64,000 bases of DNA, taken from contig JAUCEF010000002.1 in assembly GCA_033558025.1 (NCBI GenBank), forward strand, positions 2,728,001 through 2,792,000. The letters run 5' to 3'. The notes below the pieces were generated by a model. The model saw only the letters and a program-made list of their open reading frames with translations, did no database searches and was not told the origin of the DNA. The translations under genes were made by a program, and so were the position numbers. This DNA comes from Phytophthora sp. 'mugwort'. Taxonomy: Eukaryota > Oomycota > Peronosporomycetes > Peronosporales > Peronosporaceae. Every line of letters starts with the position of its first letter. Positions within the stretch are counted from its first letter, which is position 1. Shown here in pieces: positions 21,966-32,240 of this stretch.

Positions 21966-23272
21966 ATGCCGGTCAAACGTAAAAGCATCGAAATCAGCAT
22001 CAAGCAGCAAGCCATCGACTGGATTGCGACTGAAGGAGGTGGCGTATCGTCACGCCCTGAAGTTCACTTTCGCTGTCGAGGATGGCGGATCACGGCATCC
22101 TGTTTCCGCCAGTGATGGCGCGATCGTGAGCATCTCATGGCTGATCCAGTTTCTCGCCGCCGAATCGCTGGTGGAGGCCGACGCCCACTGCTGGGGGTCG
22201 TGGAAGACGAGCTCATTGACCTCATCTACGAGATTCGCATCAGAAAAAAGAAGGTTACGCGGGACTGGATTGCGACAACGGCTATCCAGCTCTTTCAAGC
22301 CTGTCGTACGGAAGAAGAGCACGAAGAGGATCCCATTCGCTTCGTGGCGTCCGACCCCTGGGTCCACAACTTCATGGCTCGAAACAGCATCACGCACGCT
22401 CCGTAACCGTACCAACCTGACGACACTGACCGACGACGTTCTGGTTGGCCGCGCGGTGGCCTACATGCAGTTTCTAGAAAAGCACAAGCCACACATGAAC
22501 CGAGTTCGCACCATCCTTATGGACGAGACAGCGGTGTACTTCGAAGACGCTCGAGCGTACACCGTAAACGAGGTTGGCGCTCGCCATGTGGTGGTGCGCT
22601 CAACGGGTTTTGCTTCAATGCGGATTACCGTCATGCTTGCAATAACCGCTACGGGAGTTGACGCCCTGTCTCATCTGGAAGAGGAAGACTCGTGGGTCGA
22701 TCGAGCGCCTTGGTGGCTGCTATGTTGCCTACCAGCAGCGCGCTTGGGTGGACTAGTACTATCCTACCGTCCTCCAGACAACTGGTCAGTTCATCGTGTG
22801 GGACTCGATGCGAGCCCATATTGGGCAGCGTGTTAAGCAGCGGTGCTCCGAGAAGGCGATCAAGATGGCTGACGTGCCCGGCGGTTTGACGCCGTACGTG
22901 CAACCTGGAGATGTTGGTATCTACAAGTCGTTCAAGGACAACATCTCCAGGCTGATTGAGGAGTGGAAGTGCTCGGATAAGGTGACGTACACCAAGGGCG
23001 GGACTCCACTTCCGCCTGAGGTCGCGCTTGTAACGTCGTGGGTCACTCGAGCCTGGAAGTAGACACCAGATGAAGTCGCCATGAAGAGCGTGCAAGCCTG
23101 CGGCTTCAGCAGCGACTCAAGCAAGTGGCATATTGCCAAGCACGATGTGTACGGCTCGAAGTTTAGAGCGGCTTGGGAGCTGCGCGAGGGAGGCGACGCT
23201 AACGACGTTTCTGAAGTAGCAGTGGGCGCGGGGGTGATGGATACGTTCGATGAGATCGTCGTTGAAGACTAG
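21966..23272 (+). pseudogene. pogo-type transposase with nonsense codons and frameshifts
   Basis: Starts MPVKRKSIEISIKQQAIDW (helix-turn-helix). It hits a TGA in place of an expected tryptophan codon near 22,110, then continues in the same frame through MADPVSRRRIAGGGRRPLLG and KKVTRDWIATTAIQLFQACR (CENP-B/Tc5-type DNA-binding domain). A frameshift near 22,390 leads to VRTILMDETAVYFEDARAYT, which holds the first catalytic Asp (MDE). Another shift leads to VWDSMRAHIG then GLTPYVQPGDVGIYKSFKDN, the second catalytic site (WDS.raH and QP.Dvgi). An in-frame TAG at 23,060-23,062 precedes the last 69 codons, which are otherwise continuous. Confidence 0.75.
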
Positions 23273-23366
23273 AGTAGCGCTCAAAAGGCAAGTTAGTCGA
23301 CAGTCTTAACGATGGCAATGCAAGAAAATTGAAGAGAAAACGTACACTTTTAGTGCGGGAATTAAC

Positions 23367-23456
23367 GGTGTCGAGAGGATTCGAAACCGCGACAACCCTG
23401 CTCCCAGTAGGGCCCTCAATAAACTCAGTCGTTTTAACCGGTTGAGCTGTCAGCGC
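23367..23456 (-). other. tRNA-like (pol III A/B box) relic inside pogo element
   Basis: On the minus strand an A-box-like CAGCTCAACCGG (10 of 12 to consensus) is followed about 60 nt later by a B-box-like GTTTCGAATCC (10 of 11). The spacing fits a class II tRNA or tRNA-derived SINE head, but the T-stem and acceptor stem do not pair, so it is at best a relic. Confidence 0.3.
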
Positions 23457-23528
23457 TGGTGAAAACTCAATGTAAAACTTAATGTAAAATACGTGTAATC
23501 GATTATAACGCGTATTTTCTATCTGACC

Positions 23529-23550
23529 GCGTTTTATAACAATTGAACGC
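23529..23550 (+). repeat. Subterminal 22-bp near-palindrome, right
   Basis: Partner of 21,825-21,846, inside the pogo element's right end. Confidence 0.5.
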
Positions 23551-23574
23551 GGCGCATTAATCCGTATTTTACGT

Positions 23575-24450
23575 TACTAGAATTTGAATTTTTGGTTAGT
23601 ACGACTAAAGTAATTAGTCTGAGTTCGCAATTAGTCTGCGTTCATAATTAGTCTATAGCAGACTAATTCATGCGACCTAGCAATCTTCGTCTTAAAAAAT
23701 AGTCTGTTCAAAACTGGGCTCATCTTGGCAAGTGGGTTGGTTTCTGCCCATTCAGTCCCATGACGTCCCTACGTGTAGTGATTATCCGACGCCGAGTATA
23801 GCGCAAAAAAACAAAACGAAAATGGAATTTTCTTTCTTAGGAGTAGGGCCGATAATGTCGATCAAATGAACAGGCCGTTTTGTCCTTGTTCTTTCTTTTG
23901 GGGTCCATTTCTATAATTTGAGCGATCATATTTCGTAACCAGGTATAGAATTGGGTTATTTGTTGGGTTATTTTACGGCGTCTACTGCTGCTGGACAGGA
24001 GCATACCCTCGCAGCCAGAACTGCTACAAACGTAAGCCATTCAGAATAACCATAACTTGATGCAAAATCACAGCTCGCTGCGTCCACTTCGGAACCAGCC
24101 TACAAGGGTACAGCATCCAACTAAAGCTCAAATGGACGTCGCGGATCCCTCGCTCTGAAGAGGTGGTGGTGGAGTGTGGTGTAGCGGAATCGGTCAAATT
24201 ATGATTAAGACACCGACTAACGGAGGGAGTTCCCCGATGATGACCTGCTAAACCTAGTCCCATCTTGTGTACTCGTCGGTGGGATAAATCTGCTCTTTCG
24301 AGACCGCGGAGGATGCAGTAATGTAAATTATCAATTGTCCTGTCGGGACGCGGGTACCGTTATGTGGCGTAGTATATGTTCAATCGGGGGGGACTTGATC
24401 CGAGGTTGACTTAGCCCCCATTGTTCTATTATTTGCTTGAGTTGCTTGCC
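23575..24450. other. Spacer with no supported gene
   Basis: AT-rich after the pogo border, with repeated TAGTCTG/ATTAGTC words at 23,600-23,710. No protein-like frame was recognised. Confidence 0.3.
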
Positions 24451-25900
24451 GCTTCCTTTAGCGGGATCTTCGAGTGAGAGTCGGCCATGCACTGAATGCC
24501 GATCGATCGAGCTGAGCGCTTGAGCAGTAGTTCGCTAGCGTAGGCGAGAGCCGATCCTCTCACCACAACACTAGATCTGCTACCCTTGACTTGCCGACGC
24601 CTTAATGAGCCAATGTAGTTCCCGTGTCTGGAAACCGATTGTTTCGTCCAATGCAATTCGAGTCTGATTGTTGTTTATCCCTTCTTGTCATATATCCCGA
24701 TACTGACCCTTACACGTATCACATGGCTACCCTGATTTATGTCCTTCTTCAACCACTCAATACACTCTGGCTTCCCACTTGCACATCACGGTTGATCGGC
24801 ACCCGATCTGCCAAACCCCGGATGTTGGAACGCGTATACTGATCTGCGAACTCCGATCGATCAAAGCAGTAGCCCAACCTGCCAGAACTCATAACTCATA
24901 AACTGTATGCCGATCTTTCGAAAGGTGTGTGCAGATCGGATCGGGTGCCGAACTTGATCGGTCATCGGCAAGGCTCGATGTTCTTCCTTCACTTCATCTG
25001 CGATGCAGGGTGGTGACCATCATATCGAGGATCAAACCGATCGCAACTGGATCATGATTAGCTGCCCTCGGATCGGGAATCGATCCAGATCGGTAGCACA
25101 GGGTCGCCGACAGGTCCCTATCTCAGTTCCATGCTCCGATCTCAAAGTCGGGCACCGATCTAGTCGGGGATCGCGAGTGATCGAGGATCGATCGGGATCG
25201 GCTGTGGTCCGATCGAGAATCGATCCGGGTCTGTCGGGAGAACGTGTGCCATTCCAATCAACTTCGATCTCCGCTTCTTGCCGCGATGTCGCATCCAAAA
25301 AAACAATAACCGATCCGATCCGGGATCGCCATGATCGAGGGTCGATCGGTACCAGCTATGGCTGGATCTTGCCAGATCAGACCCGATCTGCTTGGCGTCG
25401 GCCAGTTTCGATCTCCGATCTTCATGCCTTGCCTTCGGGTGTCTAGCCGATCCAAGATTGATCGTGACTAGTCGGACGACCATAACGGATCCGTTCCTGA
25501 TCCCTACCTTCGACTTGGTTTCCTTTCCTGTATCGGTGCATCCCGCCATGGGTCCTGATTATGTCTCGCTTTTTCATCGTATCTTAACCTAACTCGATCG
25601 CCCTTCCAACGCCTCCGGCTAGGATCGATCGCCGCCGATCTCACCCCGCAGCGTTAGGCCACGTCGCGTTACCAGCCGATTCCACCACCTGGATCGTAGC
25701 GCATCAGGTGCAATAATTAGAGGACGAACTCCGCCGGACATGGGATACACGAGACGATTTTCTTCGAGATCGATTGCGCCAGGACCGCGTCATAGCTCAG
25801 CTGACGATCTGCGCGCCTTGAAACAATTCCGGCACGACCATTACAAATCCGATTATAAAATTATAAAGCAATTATTTTATAAAAAATCATTTTGTAGATC
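24450..25900. repeat. GATC-dense tract
   Basis: GATC, usually as CGATC/GATCG or GATCGG/CCGATC, occurs every few tens of bases across about 1.4 kb, far above the one-in-256 chance rate. It is densest at 25,020-25,460, where clusters such as GATCGAGGATCGATCGGGATC (21 nt, at 25,179-25,199) occur. Minus-strand translation is a meaningless RDRSSI/DRPGSI-rich peptide. It looks like expansion of a short GATCGG-type word followed by drift. Confidence 0.6.
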
Positions 25901-25989
25901 AATGTGAGCGGTGTCCGCGAGCTGAAATCGACAACGTCCTTCTAGAAGAGGGTTTGCAGCCGATTATCATCGCATACGCGATCAGCACC

Positions 25990-26730
25990 CGAACAGACAG
26001 CTGAAATCCAAGACGTCGAAGGTCGCCTCTCGGGTGTTCAGCAAGACCTCTCTGAAGCCGAGGCCCACAGAGATGAGCTTGCGTATCGCCTGGAACTCCG
26101 AGAGGAGGATGTTGACGACATATTGCATCCTAATCATCGCTCATGAGCGAGGGATGGATGAGACTTACGCTGGTCTCGACTCGTAGCCTGAACTTCGCTT
26201 GAGCCTTCCTAGACAATGTTACTGCTGAGACCTCTCGATCCGACGTTGATTGAACTCTGTCGATTCAGATCCGTGTCAAACGGGACACGGTTTTAGCGGA
26301 TATGGGTGTATGACTGGAGAACGAACGCCATCTAGCTCAGATAAAATTTGGTCGCGTCACCTCAGCCGCTCCGGTTGCCGCTCCGATGTCCGCGGATGTG
26401 CTGGCTGCCTCTCCAGCGATCCACAGGATCACCCGTGAATGAGACCAGATTCGAGGCGATCGGGATCAGCTTCGAGCGGAGGTCGATACCCTGCGACGTG
26501 GCTAATCTCCTTTACAATCCAAGCTCGCGACACAGATATGACGGACTCTGCTGAGACACGTAAGTATCACTTTCTCGCATTCGCCCGATTGACCGACTAT
26601 TTGCGGATTCGCTAATGATGACCGTCGTGTGTAGGCGCTGAACTGGATGAAACTCGGCGAACCCTACGTGCGCTTGCAAATGAGATCGCCGACCTCCACA
26701 CCACTCAGGAAGAGATCGGTACTGGCTTAT
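25990..26730 (+). pseudogene. Decayed coiled-coil ORF with one recognisable intron
   Basis: Coiled-coil-like peptides appear in sequence on the plus strand: IQDVEGRLSGVQQDLSEAEA then HRDELAYRLELREEDVDD (26,010-26,115), RGDRDQLRAEVDTLRRG (26,455-26,500) and ELDETRRTLRALANEIADLH (26,640-26,700). Stops separate them. Between the last two is a textbook intron, GTAAGT...GCTAATG...GTGTGTAG, at 26,560-26,634 (75 nt). The protein is not recognised; a retroelement gag or a duplicated host gene are both possible. Confidence 0.35.
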
Positions 26731-28190
26731 AACCGGTCACCACGCGTCTTGCCGTTGTGGCTTTGCTGGTGAGTTCTAGTGGGTGTTGTCCTCGTCGATC
26801 TAGCAAGCGGGAACGCAGCCGATCGACCGCTTCTTCTCCACCCCGACCTTCGCCCAAGCACCCGTTATGGAGGCTAGCTGGCCCCCTCGCAGTCGCGCTT
26901 TGGCTTCGTCTCTTCCGATCGTGACCCAGAGGATTTTGACTTCAGCGAGGGCTTCCTCTGGCTGAGTCAGAGCCTCGCCCGGAAACCGATGACGATGTCC
27001 TGGGAACGAAACCGATCGGGGGTCGGCTGTCTCCCATGGGGACACCTCTCCGTTATCCGAACCACCTGGTGCCGGTGACGACGAAGGAGAGGATATTGTG
27101 TATTGCAGATCAGGATAAGATGGAAGCTGACCGGCAGCTGGAGGATCCACGTCGCCAGCGGCAGCCATAAAGCGCCAAAGTGATGGATCTGGACAACGCG
27201 ACACACCTGGTCTGTATATGGTACGGATCCTGGACCCGTCCGGTGGGATGAGGTCCTAAGTACTAGATCCGATGAGTTTAGTGCACACCGGGTTGGCAAT
27301 CCGTAGCTAATTGAGGTAGAATGGAGACGGGTGGCCAGGAGTGGGTCAGAGCTGGGATCCTGGGTTATCAGTAGTCGGTAGAATAGGTATTGGGATGGGA
27401 TCCGAAGGTACATAGGCTAAGGCATAAATTAGAACCGAATTTGCACTGGAAGACAGACTCGACTATAGTATAGGGGATTTCTATTGGCCCCATACATAGA
27501 TCAAGTCTAAACTTTGGCGATCTTCCTGCACACGTGGCAGCTCCTGGATAGCTTGGCCAGGTCACGTTCGCCCTTTGGCTCCCCCCCCCCAGATCTCGCT
27601 ATTGGAGGCGGCAAGCATCGTAAAGGAACAAGAACAACTCCGACAAGGAGCAAAGACACCCTCAAGAAGGAACAACTCCGGATCCCGTATTTCTATTACG
27701 GATCCACAAGGTCTATGCAAGAGCTTAAGACCAAACCGACACCGGATCTCGTGCGCAGGAATACCCCGCAGATCCACCATCTCCCAAGTCCCCACAAGGA
27801 CGTCCAAGGCCCACCAAGTGTGCATCTCGTGTCAACGAGAGAGCAGTACCAGCCTGCCGACGGTACACTAGGTGAACCATTCAATAACAACACGGCCGTC
27901 GGAGTACCCCCTCCGTTAGTCGGTGTCTGGGCGCAGTGCGTGTGTGTTGGGATCCTACTGAATTTCAGCGGATCCACTCCACCACAATATCGACGACCAC
28001 GAGTTGGCGGCTCTGGCTCGATCTCGTTCCGAAGCTCGGCTTCGGTTTGGTGCTATTCCAGGTACTGATGCTTGTCAACCCATCGATATACCAGATCCTG
28101 GTAGTCCAATTTACTTTCGTCCATCAGAATAGCAATTTTCCACCGTCGTAGTTTAGCTTGTTAATGCCCCTTTCGCATGGTCAGTGGGTA
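26731..28190. other. Unassigned stretch with proline/serine-rich frames
   Basis: Long plus- and minus-strand frames are compositional (Pro/Ser/Arg-rich). GATC/GGATCC words continue at lower density. A C10 run lies at 27,581-27,590. No gene is supported. Confidence 0.25.
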
Positions 28191-28199
28191 TGTCCTCTC

Positions 28200-28690
28200 C
28201 CCTATGCCTGAATTTGTAGCGCTGCTACAGTGCATAGCTTAATTTTTTCATACTGCCGAGTTATCAGAATGTTGCCTTGTGCCCTACGATACACGGGTAT
28301 TGTATGGTACAAGGCAACATTCATGTCGGCCAGAGTCGTTCTTCCTCTGGCGTCCCCTTTCAGGGCCTTGGAAGTGACCTCGGTATTTCCACTACCCATT
28401 GACCGTTCGTTGCCCTGCTAACCTCCCAACTATTTATTTCAGTCCCTGGCAGTACTCCTGCGTTCCGTCTTCTGGTGCTGTCTGATTTGCCTGCGGCTAT
28501 GTTCCTATCGGCCGCTGCAGAGTATCGCCAGGTATCCTGCGACCTTTGGTTAGTTGCCTCGACGATTCTTGGCGTCACGAAACTACCACAGTCCACTCTT
28601 GCGTCGCTTCCCGGATGCCCACGCTTTTCATGCCGCAAAGTAAATTTCATTGCGCATGATGAGCCATTGGATGGTGTGTTTCACCCGCTC
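28200..28690 (-). pseudogene. Possible Ty1/copia gag-protease fragment
   Basis: The minus frame GDARGRTTLADMNVALYHTI then PVYRRAQGNILITRQYEKIK resembles the copia protease/GAG-pre-integrase region (GkG...l..g....l..vlyvP....NLlSv.q). It also contains a 14-bp perfect inverted repeat. Upstream frames (to 28,690) are broken. No LTR was found. Confidence 0.35.
28267..28322. repeat. 14-bp perfect inverted repeat
   Basis: GAATGTTGCCTTGT (28,267-28,280) is exactly complementary to ACAAGGCAACATTC (28,309-28,322), with a 28-nt loop. Confidence 0.75.
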
Positions 28691-29565
28691 TGTCTTACGT
28701 GCACTCAGTATTAATGCTAGTCCGACTCCTCCTGGATGTTTCGGCGTGTAGAGCAACCCCTGTGTTGACTTTGTGTCTGCTGGCATCCGTACTTGTACAG
28801 TCGCGTCATTGGCATTGCTTCTGTAGGTTCCTAAGCTGCCTTTCAGCCGATTGAGGCGCGTAAAACTGCCGGTTTGTGTAACACGGATGGCAGCATAATC
28901 CCATCGAGGAGTGTCACTCTGTTCTCGACGTTAAGTTATTGTTGTCAGCCTCCGTTGGATGTTTTGAGTATGCGCTGCCTAGTTCACGTCTGATCCCCCC
29001 CCCCGTGCCTACTGCGTACCCCAAGTATCACACCGTGTTTCCAGACCTAAGGGCTCTACGCCAGCATCTAGGCGATGGTGGAATTGTATTATATGTGCAC
29101 CCGTTAAACCACGGACTTCCATGGAGCGTAGCACACTCCATTATCAGTCAGCCCGTCCGTAGATCTAAAAAAGCAGCAATTGCGCAGACACAAAGGCCCC
29201 GGCACGGATCTAATAAGAATGCTGAAATCTCCCCAGGCCATATCAGAAGCGAGTGATGGCAAGCAGTAGCTCTGCGACAAACACCAACGCCGTTATGGGA
29301 TATTGCAGTGAGCTCGCGGAGTACCAGGTCAGGTGGCGTATTGGGTAGTGCTGCGGCTGATGAATCTGTACCACAATGGCAGGATCGCCGACAACAGTTG
29401 TCACAAGTTAAGGTGTTATCACGGGGCAAAGGAACATATTTTGGGGGATAGTTTATGCGCTCAAGCATGCTGGCACAAGCTCATCTTCCACTGAACGGGT
29501 GAGCGATAGGAGCTAGGCAACCTTCAGGCTACCAAACAAACTGTGCCAACAGACGTGCGCCGGGT
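28691..29565. other. Unassigned spacer
   Basis: No frame gives a recognisable protein. A C10 run occurs at 28,995-29,004. Confidence 0.25.
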
Positions 29566-30332
29566 TTGTCCAAGATGGTAACGGAAAGTCTGAACAACGA
29601 ACACCATGACGAAGCGGACACGTCTGCCGACGTGAGGAACAGACTATGGCACATCATTTGCAGCGTTTGTATCATCAGCCGTGAATGCAACGAACTGATA
29701 AATCATTCACTAACGCTTTCTACGATTGTCAACTTCCAGCAGATTGTCAAATTCAAGCAGGTGGACCTGGTCACGGGCGCTCTGAAGGCCGGAGAGGTGA
29801 AGACTACGTTGTCGGGTTCGGGCGAAATTTTGGTGGACATGAGCTATTTTTGTCTGCCCAACAGCTCGAGGCCTCGGTGTACAGATCAGGCATTACAAGC
29901 TTTGCCGCAGAAGGCTTTGTCGACAGGGAGACGCTGAGGTTGGCGGGTCCTGGTCAACTGCTTGCCGGATCGATCGTGGTGCGCAATCGAACGTTGATGA
30001 GTGGGGCGACGGCGATCTGCTCGTGCAGGTAGCAAAAAAGCTGACGGTTTCAACGTCAGTGTGAGGCAAGGTGGGTTATGTGAATACCCCGCCCGTGGAC
30101 GTCAAGATAAAGGGCTGGTAATTCTGGCGCGAGGCGAGCTCGATCGTGTATCCTGCAGCGGCGAACACGATACCGATCTACGACCAAGTGCCCGGTATAC
30201 TACTCCATCGAGACGGCAGAGTCAGCGCTTTCAGATGGACCAGACTATGCATTCGTGGCGGCCAAGCCGTCCAGCCTGGAGGACAACGTTGCTATCATAT
30301 AGCAACGAAAAATAATAAAAAAAAAAAAAAAA
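29566..30332 (+). pseudogene. Decayed ORF cluster ending in a poly(A) run
   Basis: Three plus-strand frames hand over to each other: KFKQVDLVTGALKAGEVKTT / LSGSGEILVDMS, then LEASVYRSGITSFAAEGFVD / RETLRLAGPGQLLAG, then YPAAANTIPIYDQVPGILLH. This is the pattern of one coding sequence broken by indels. It ends at a run of 16 A (30,317-30,332). The 3' A-run suggests a retroposed cDNA copy. Family not identified. Confidence 0.35.
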
Positions 30333-30367
30333 CTAACTAATAACGCTCGTATACGCCTGAGGCATCA

Positions 30368-31893
30368 TCACATACTGAAAAAGCTATGGATAGTAGTTTG
30401 AGTCCACGCCGCTTCATGCTCTTCGCACCGCTGTTTCCGCAGCCGCTCCTGCATCGTCCGAAGGCCGGACAACGCCTTCATTTCGACATCAGGGTGTTCT
30501 GTCAGCATGAAAATCACCGAACGCAGTGCAGCCGTGTTATCGGCTGTCGTAGGCGCCGCTAAAAGGTATTCCTGTTCCGCTGTGGTTGCATCCTCGTCGC
30601 TGTCATCACTGTCGTGTAGGGCCGACGAAACAAATGCAGCATCACCACCATCACCGATCTCACCAAGTAGTTCCTCCCTTGACAACACTTTTATCGTCGT
30701 AATATCCTCAACAAGGTTGCACATGAACTCTGCAAGGTCGATGGGGCCTCGAATTCTCAGTCTGTCCATTTGCTTCAACAACGCACCCTTTAGCATTTCA
30801 TCTTCTCTCGCTGGGACTTTCGTGTTGACGGCGTGGAAATAGCTCGGTGTCGAAAGCAGTTAAGGACCACTTTACCAGGCACATCGCGCCAGCAGGACTT
30901 CACTCAGCGCACTGCCGTAATATGTCAACTTTGTAAATATTGGAAACCGTACCAGCCTCTTCTAAGTCCAACGCATGATGAAGCTGACGATGGCGATACC
31001 GCCGCTTAAATGCCGCGATGATTCCAGCGTCGAGCGGTATGTAGACGATAGGTGGTGCAGTTGGGTGGTAGGAAAATGACAGTTGCGGCTTGAAGCTGCA
31101 GACTGCCCACGGTATGAGAGAATGAATTGTCTAGTAGGAGGACAACCTTGCGACGCTGTTGATGCACATCCATGTCTAGCACGCACAGCCACTCCTGAAA
31201 CAGAACGCCGGTCATCCATGCTTTCTTATTACTTCGATAATAAAAACCGAGATCAGCACCGGTCTTCTTGGCGAAACAGCGGGGCTGGTTTGCATGCCCA
31301 TTGATGAACGGCTCTCTCAAGTCTGAGCCGTCTGCGTTGCACGTAAGTGCGACAGGTACGCGCACTTTGCTGTTCTTCACGCCTTCAGTTTGACACTGCG
31401 CTATAGTTTTGGCTGGAGCCAGGCAGCAGAAGAGTCCGGTCTCGTCCATATTATATATATCGGCCAAAGCTACGCCCCGCAGTCGCTGTCGAAGAGCCTC
31501 GCGATGTTAGGACAGTGCTTCCTCATCCACAGTCCGCTTTCGCCATGGATTTTGAAGCTTAGGGAGCCGTGTCGCTTTTGAAAGCAATGCAGCAGCCGTT
31601 AGAAAACTTTTAGCTACTGATCATCTGGCGTCTCAAGCAACCCCGTTCTAGCGACGACCTTTCTCCTTTACTAGATCTCCGGTTAGGCTAATCAGTTTTG
31701 GCTAGGTATTGCAGCATCCAATTCGCAAGCGCGTCATCCACAGCAGTGTGACAGGACACGTGCACGTTTGCACGAGGTCAGCCCTCTCCATCAGGAATTT
31801 TTCCTTCATGCGCAAGATGTTAGAGATCGTGCCTTGTGACGGAGCGCAAACTCGCGCTTGGCTTTCTCTGCTAGCTCTCACTGGGAGATACAT
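30368..31893 (-). pseudogene. Tigger-like transposase, frameshifted
   Basis: 31,893-31,702: ARVCAPSQGTISNILRMKEK, the CENP-B-type HTH. 31,467-31,006: IYNMDETGLFCCLAPAKTIA, then NKKAWMTGVLFQEWLCVLDM and KVVLLLDNSFSH, the DDE_1 core with both catalytic Asp (in MDETG and LLDNSFSH) present. LPPNCTT follows, then the frame shifts (the expected PLDAGIIaafK continues in a neighbouring frame near 31,030). 30,796-30,368: a C-terminal acidic tail starting LKGALLKQMDRLRIRGPIDL. A C-terminal frameshift and interruptions near 31.5-31.7 kb make it inactive. Confidence 0.75.
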
Positions 31894-32064
31894 GAATCCT
31901 TGCGCTGCAATTCCCAGATTTCTCGCTTCTCCTCATACGTTGGGTTGCCCAGTTGCTTTGTTCGTTGTGGCATTGTTCAAGTACCTCGGCGCTCCGGCGA
32001 CAGCTTGCTTCCTCAAACGATCGGTGGTTATGGTGCTCCCTCTGTTATCTAATCACCCTGTTGT

Positions 32065-32099
32065 ACTTAATAGAAATGCGTCCACCGATGCTATTAAGT
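32065..32099. repeat. 9-bp perfect inverted repeat upstream of SEC23
   Basis: ACTTAATAG (32,065-32,073) and CTATTAAGT (32,091-32,099) with a 17-nt loop, about 140 bases upstream of the SEC23 ATG. Confidence 0.6.
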
Positions 32100-32240
32100 T
32101 GGCCAGGGTTTTCTGTACATATTACTTTTTTGTGAAGCAAACTTTGTGACACACAATGTTTTGTGTGCCACACCCGCGACTGAAACGTGGCGGCGCCTTG
32201 TAGATACATTTCAGCAAGCTCCCCCTCCTACCCGACGACG

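Larger units (their letters stand above)
21758..23574 (+). mobile_element. pogo/DDE_1-type DNA transposon with both termini
   Basis: About 1.82 kb. The left end ACGTAAAATACCGATT and the right end's complement ACGTAAAATACGGATT match at 15 of 16 positions, and each end is flanked by TA, the target duplication of Tc1/mariner-pogo elements. A 22-bp near-palindrome (GCGTT-TATAACAAT-GAACGC) recurs just inside each end, at 21,825-21,846 and 23,529-23,550. The interior carries a broken transposase. The element is non-autonomous now but its borders are clear. Confidence 0.8.
30368..32100 (-). mobile_element. Tigger/pogo-like DNA transposon remnant
   Basis: Reading leftwards from about 31.9 kb the minus strand gives the HTH region, the DDE_1 core and an acidic C-terminal tail ending at 30,368. 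Clear terminal repeats were not found. Its right edge lies less than 200 bases from the SEC23 start codon. It is a different sequence family from the pogo element at 21.8 kb. Confidence 0.65.

Noticed and set aside
27514..28068. 184-codon plus-strand ORF
   Set aside because: Low-complexity Pro/Ser/Arg composition, no ATG-linked context and no family motif; overlaps equally long frames on the other strand.
29685..30032. Idea that the decayed ORF is an AIM24-family protein
   Set aside because: A phrase like GEVKTTLSGSGEILV is suggestive, but the order of the remaining segments does not follow AIM24.
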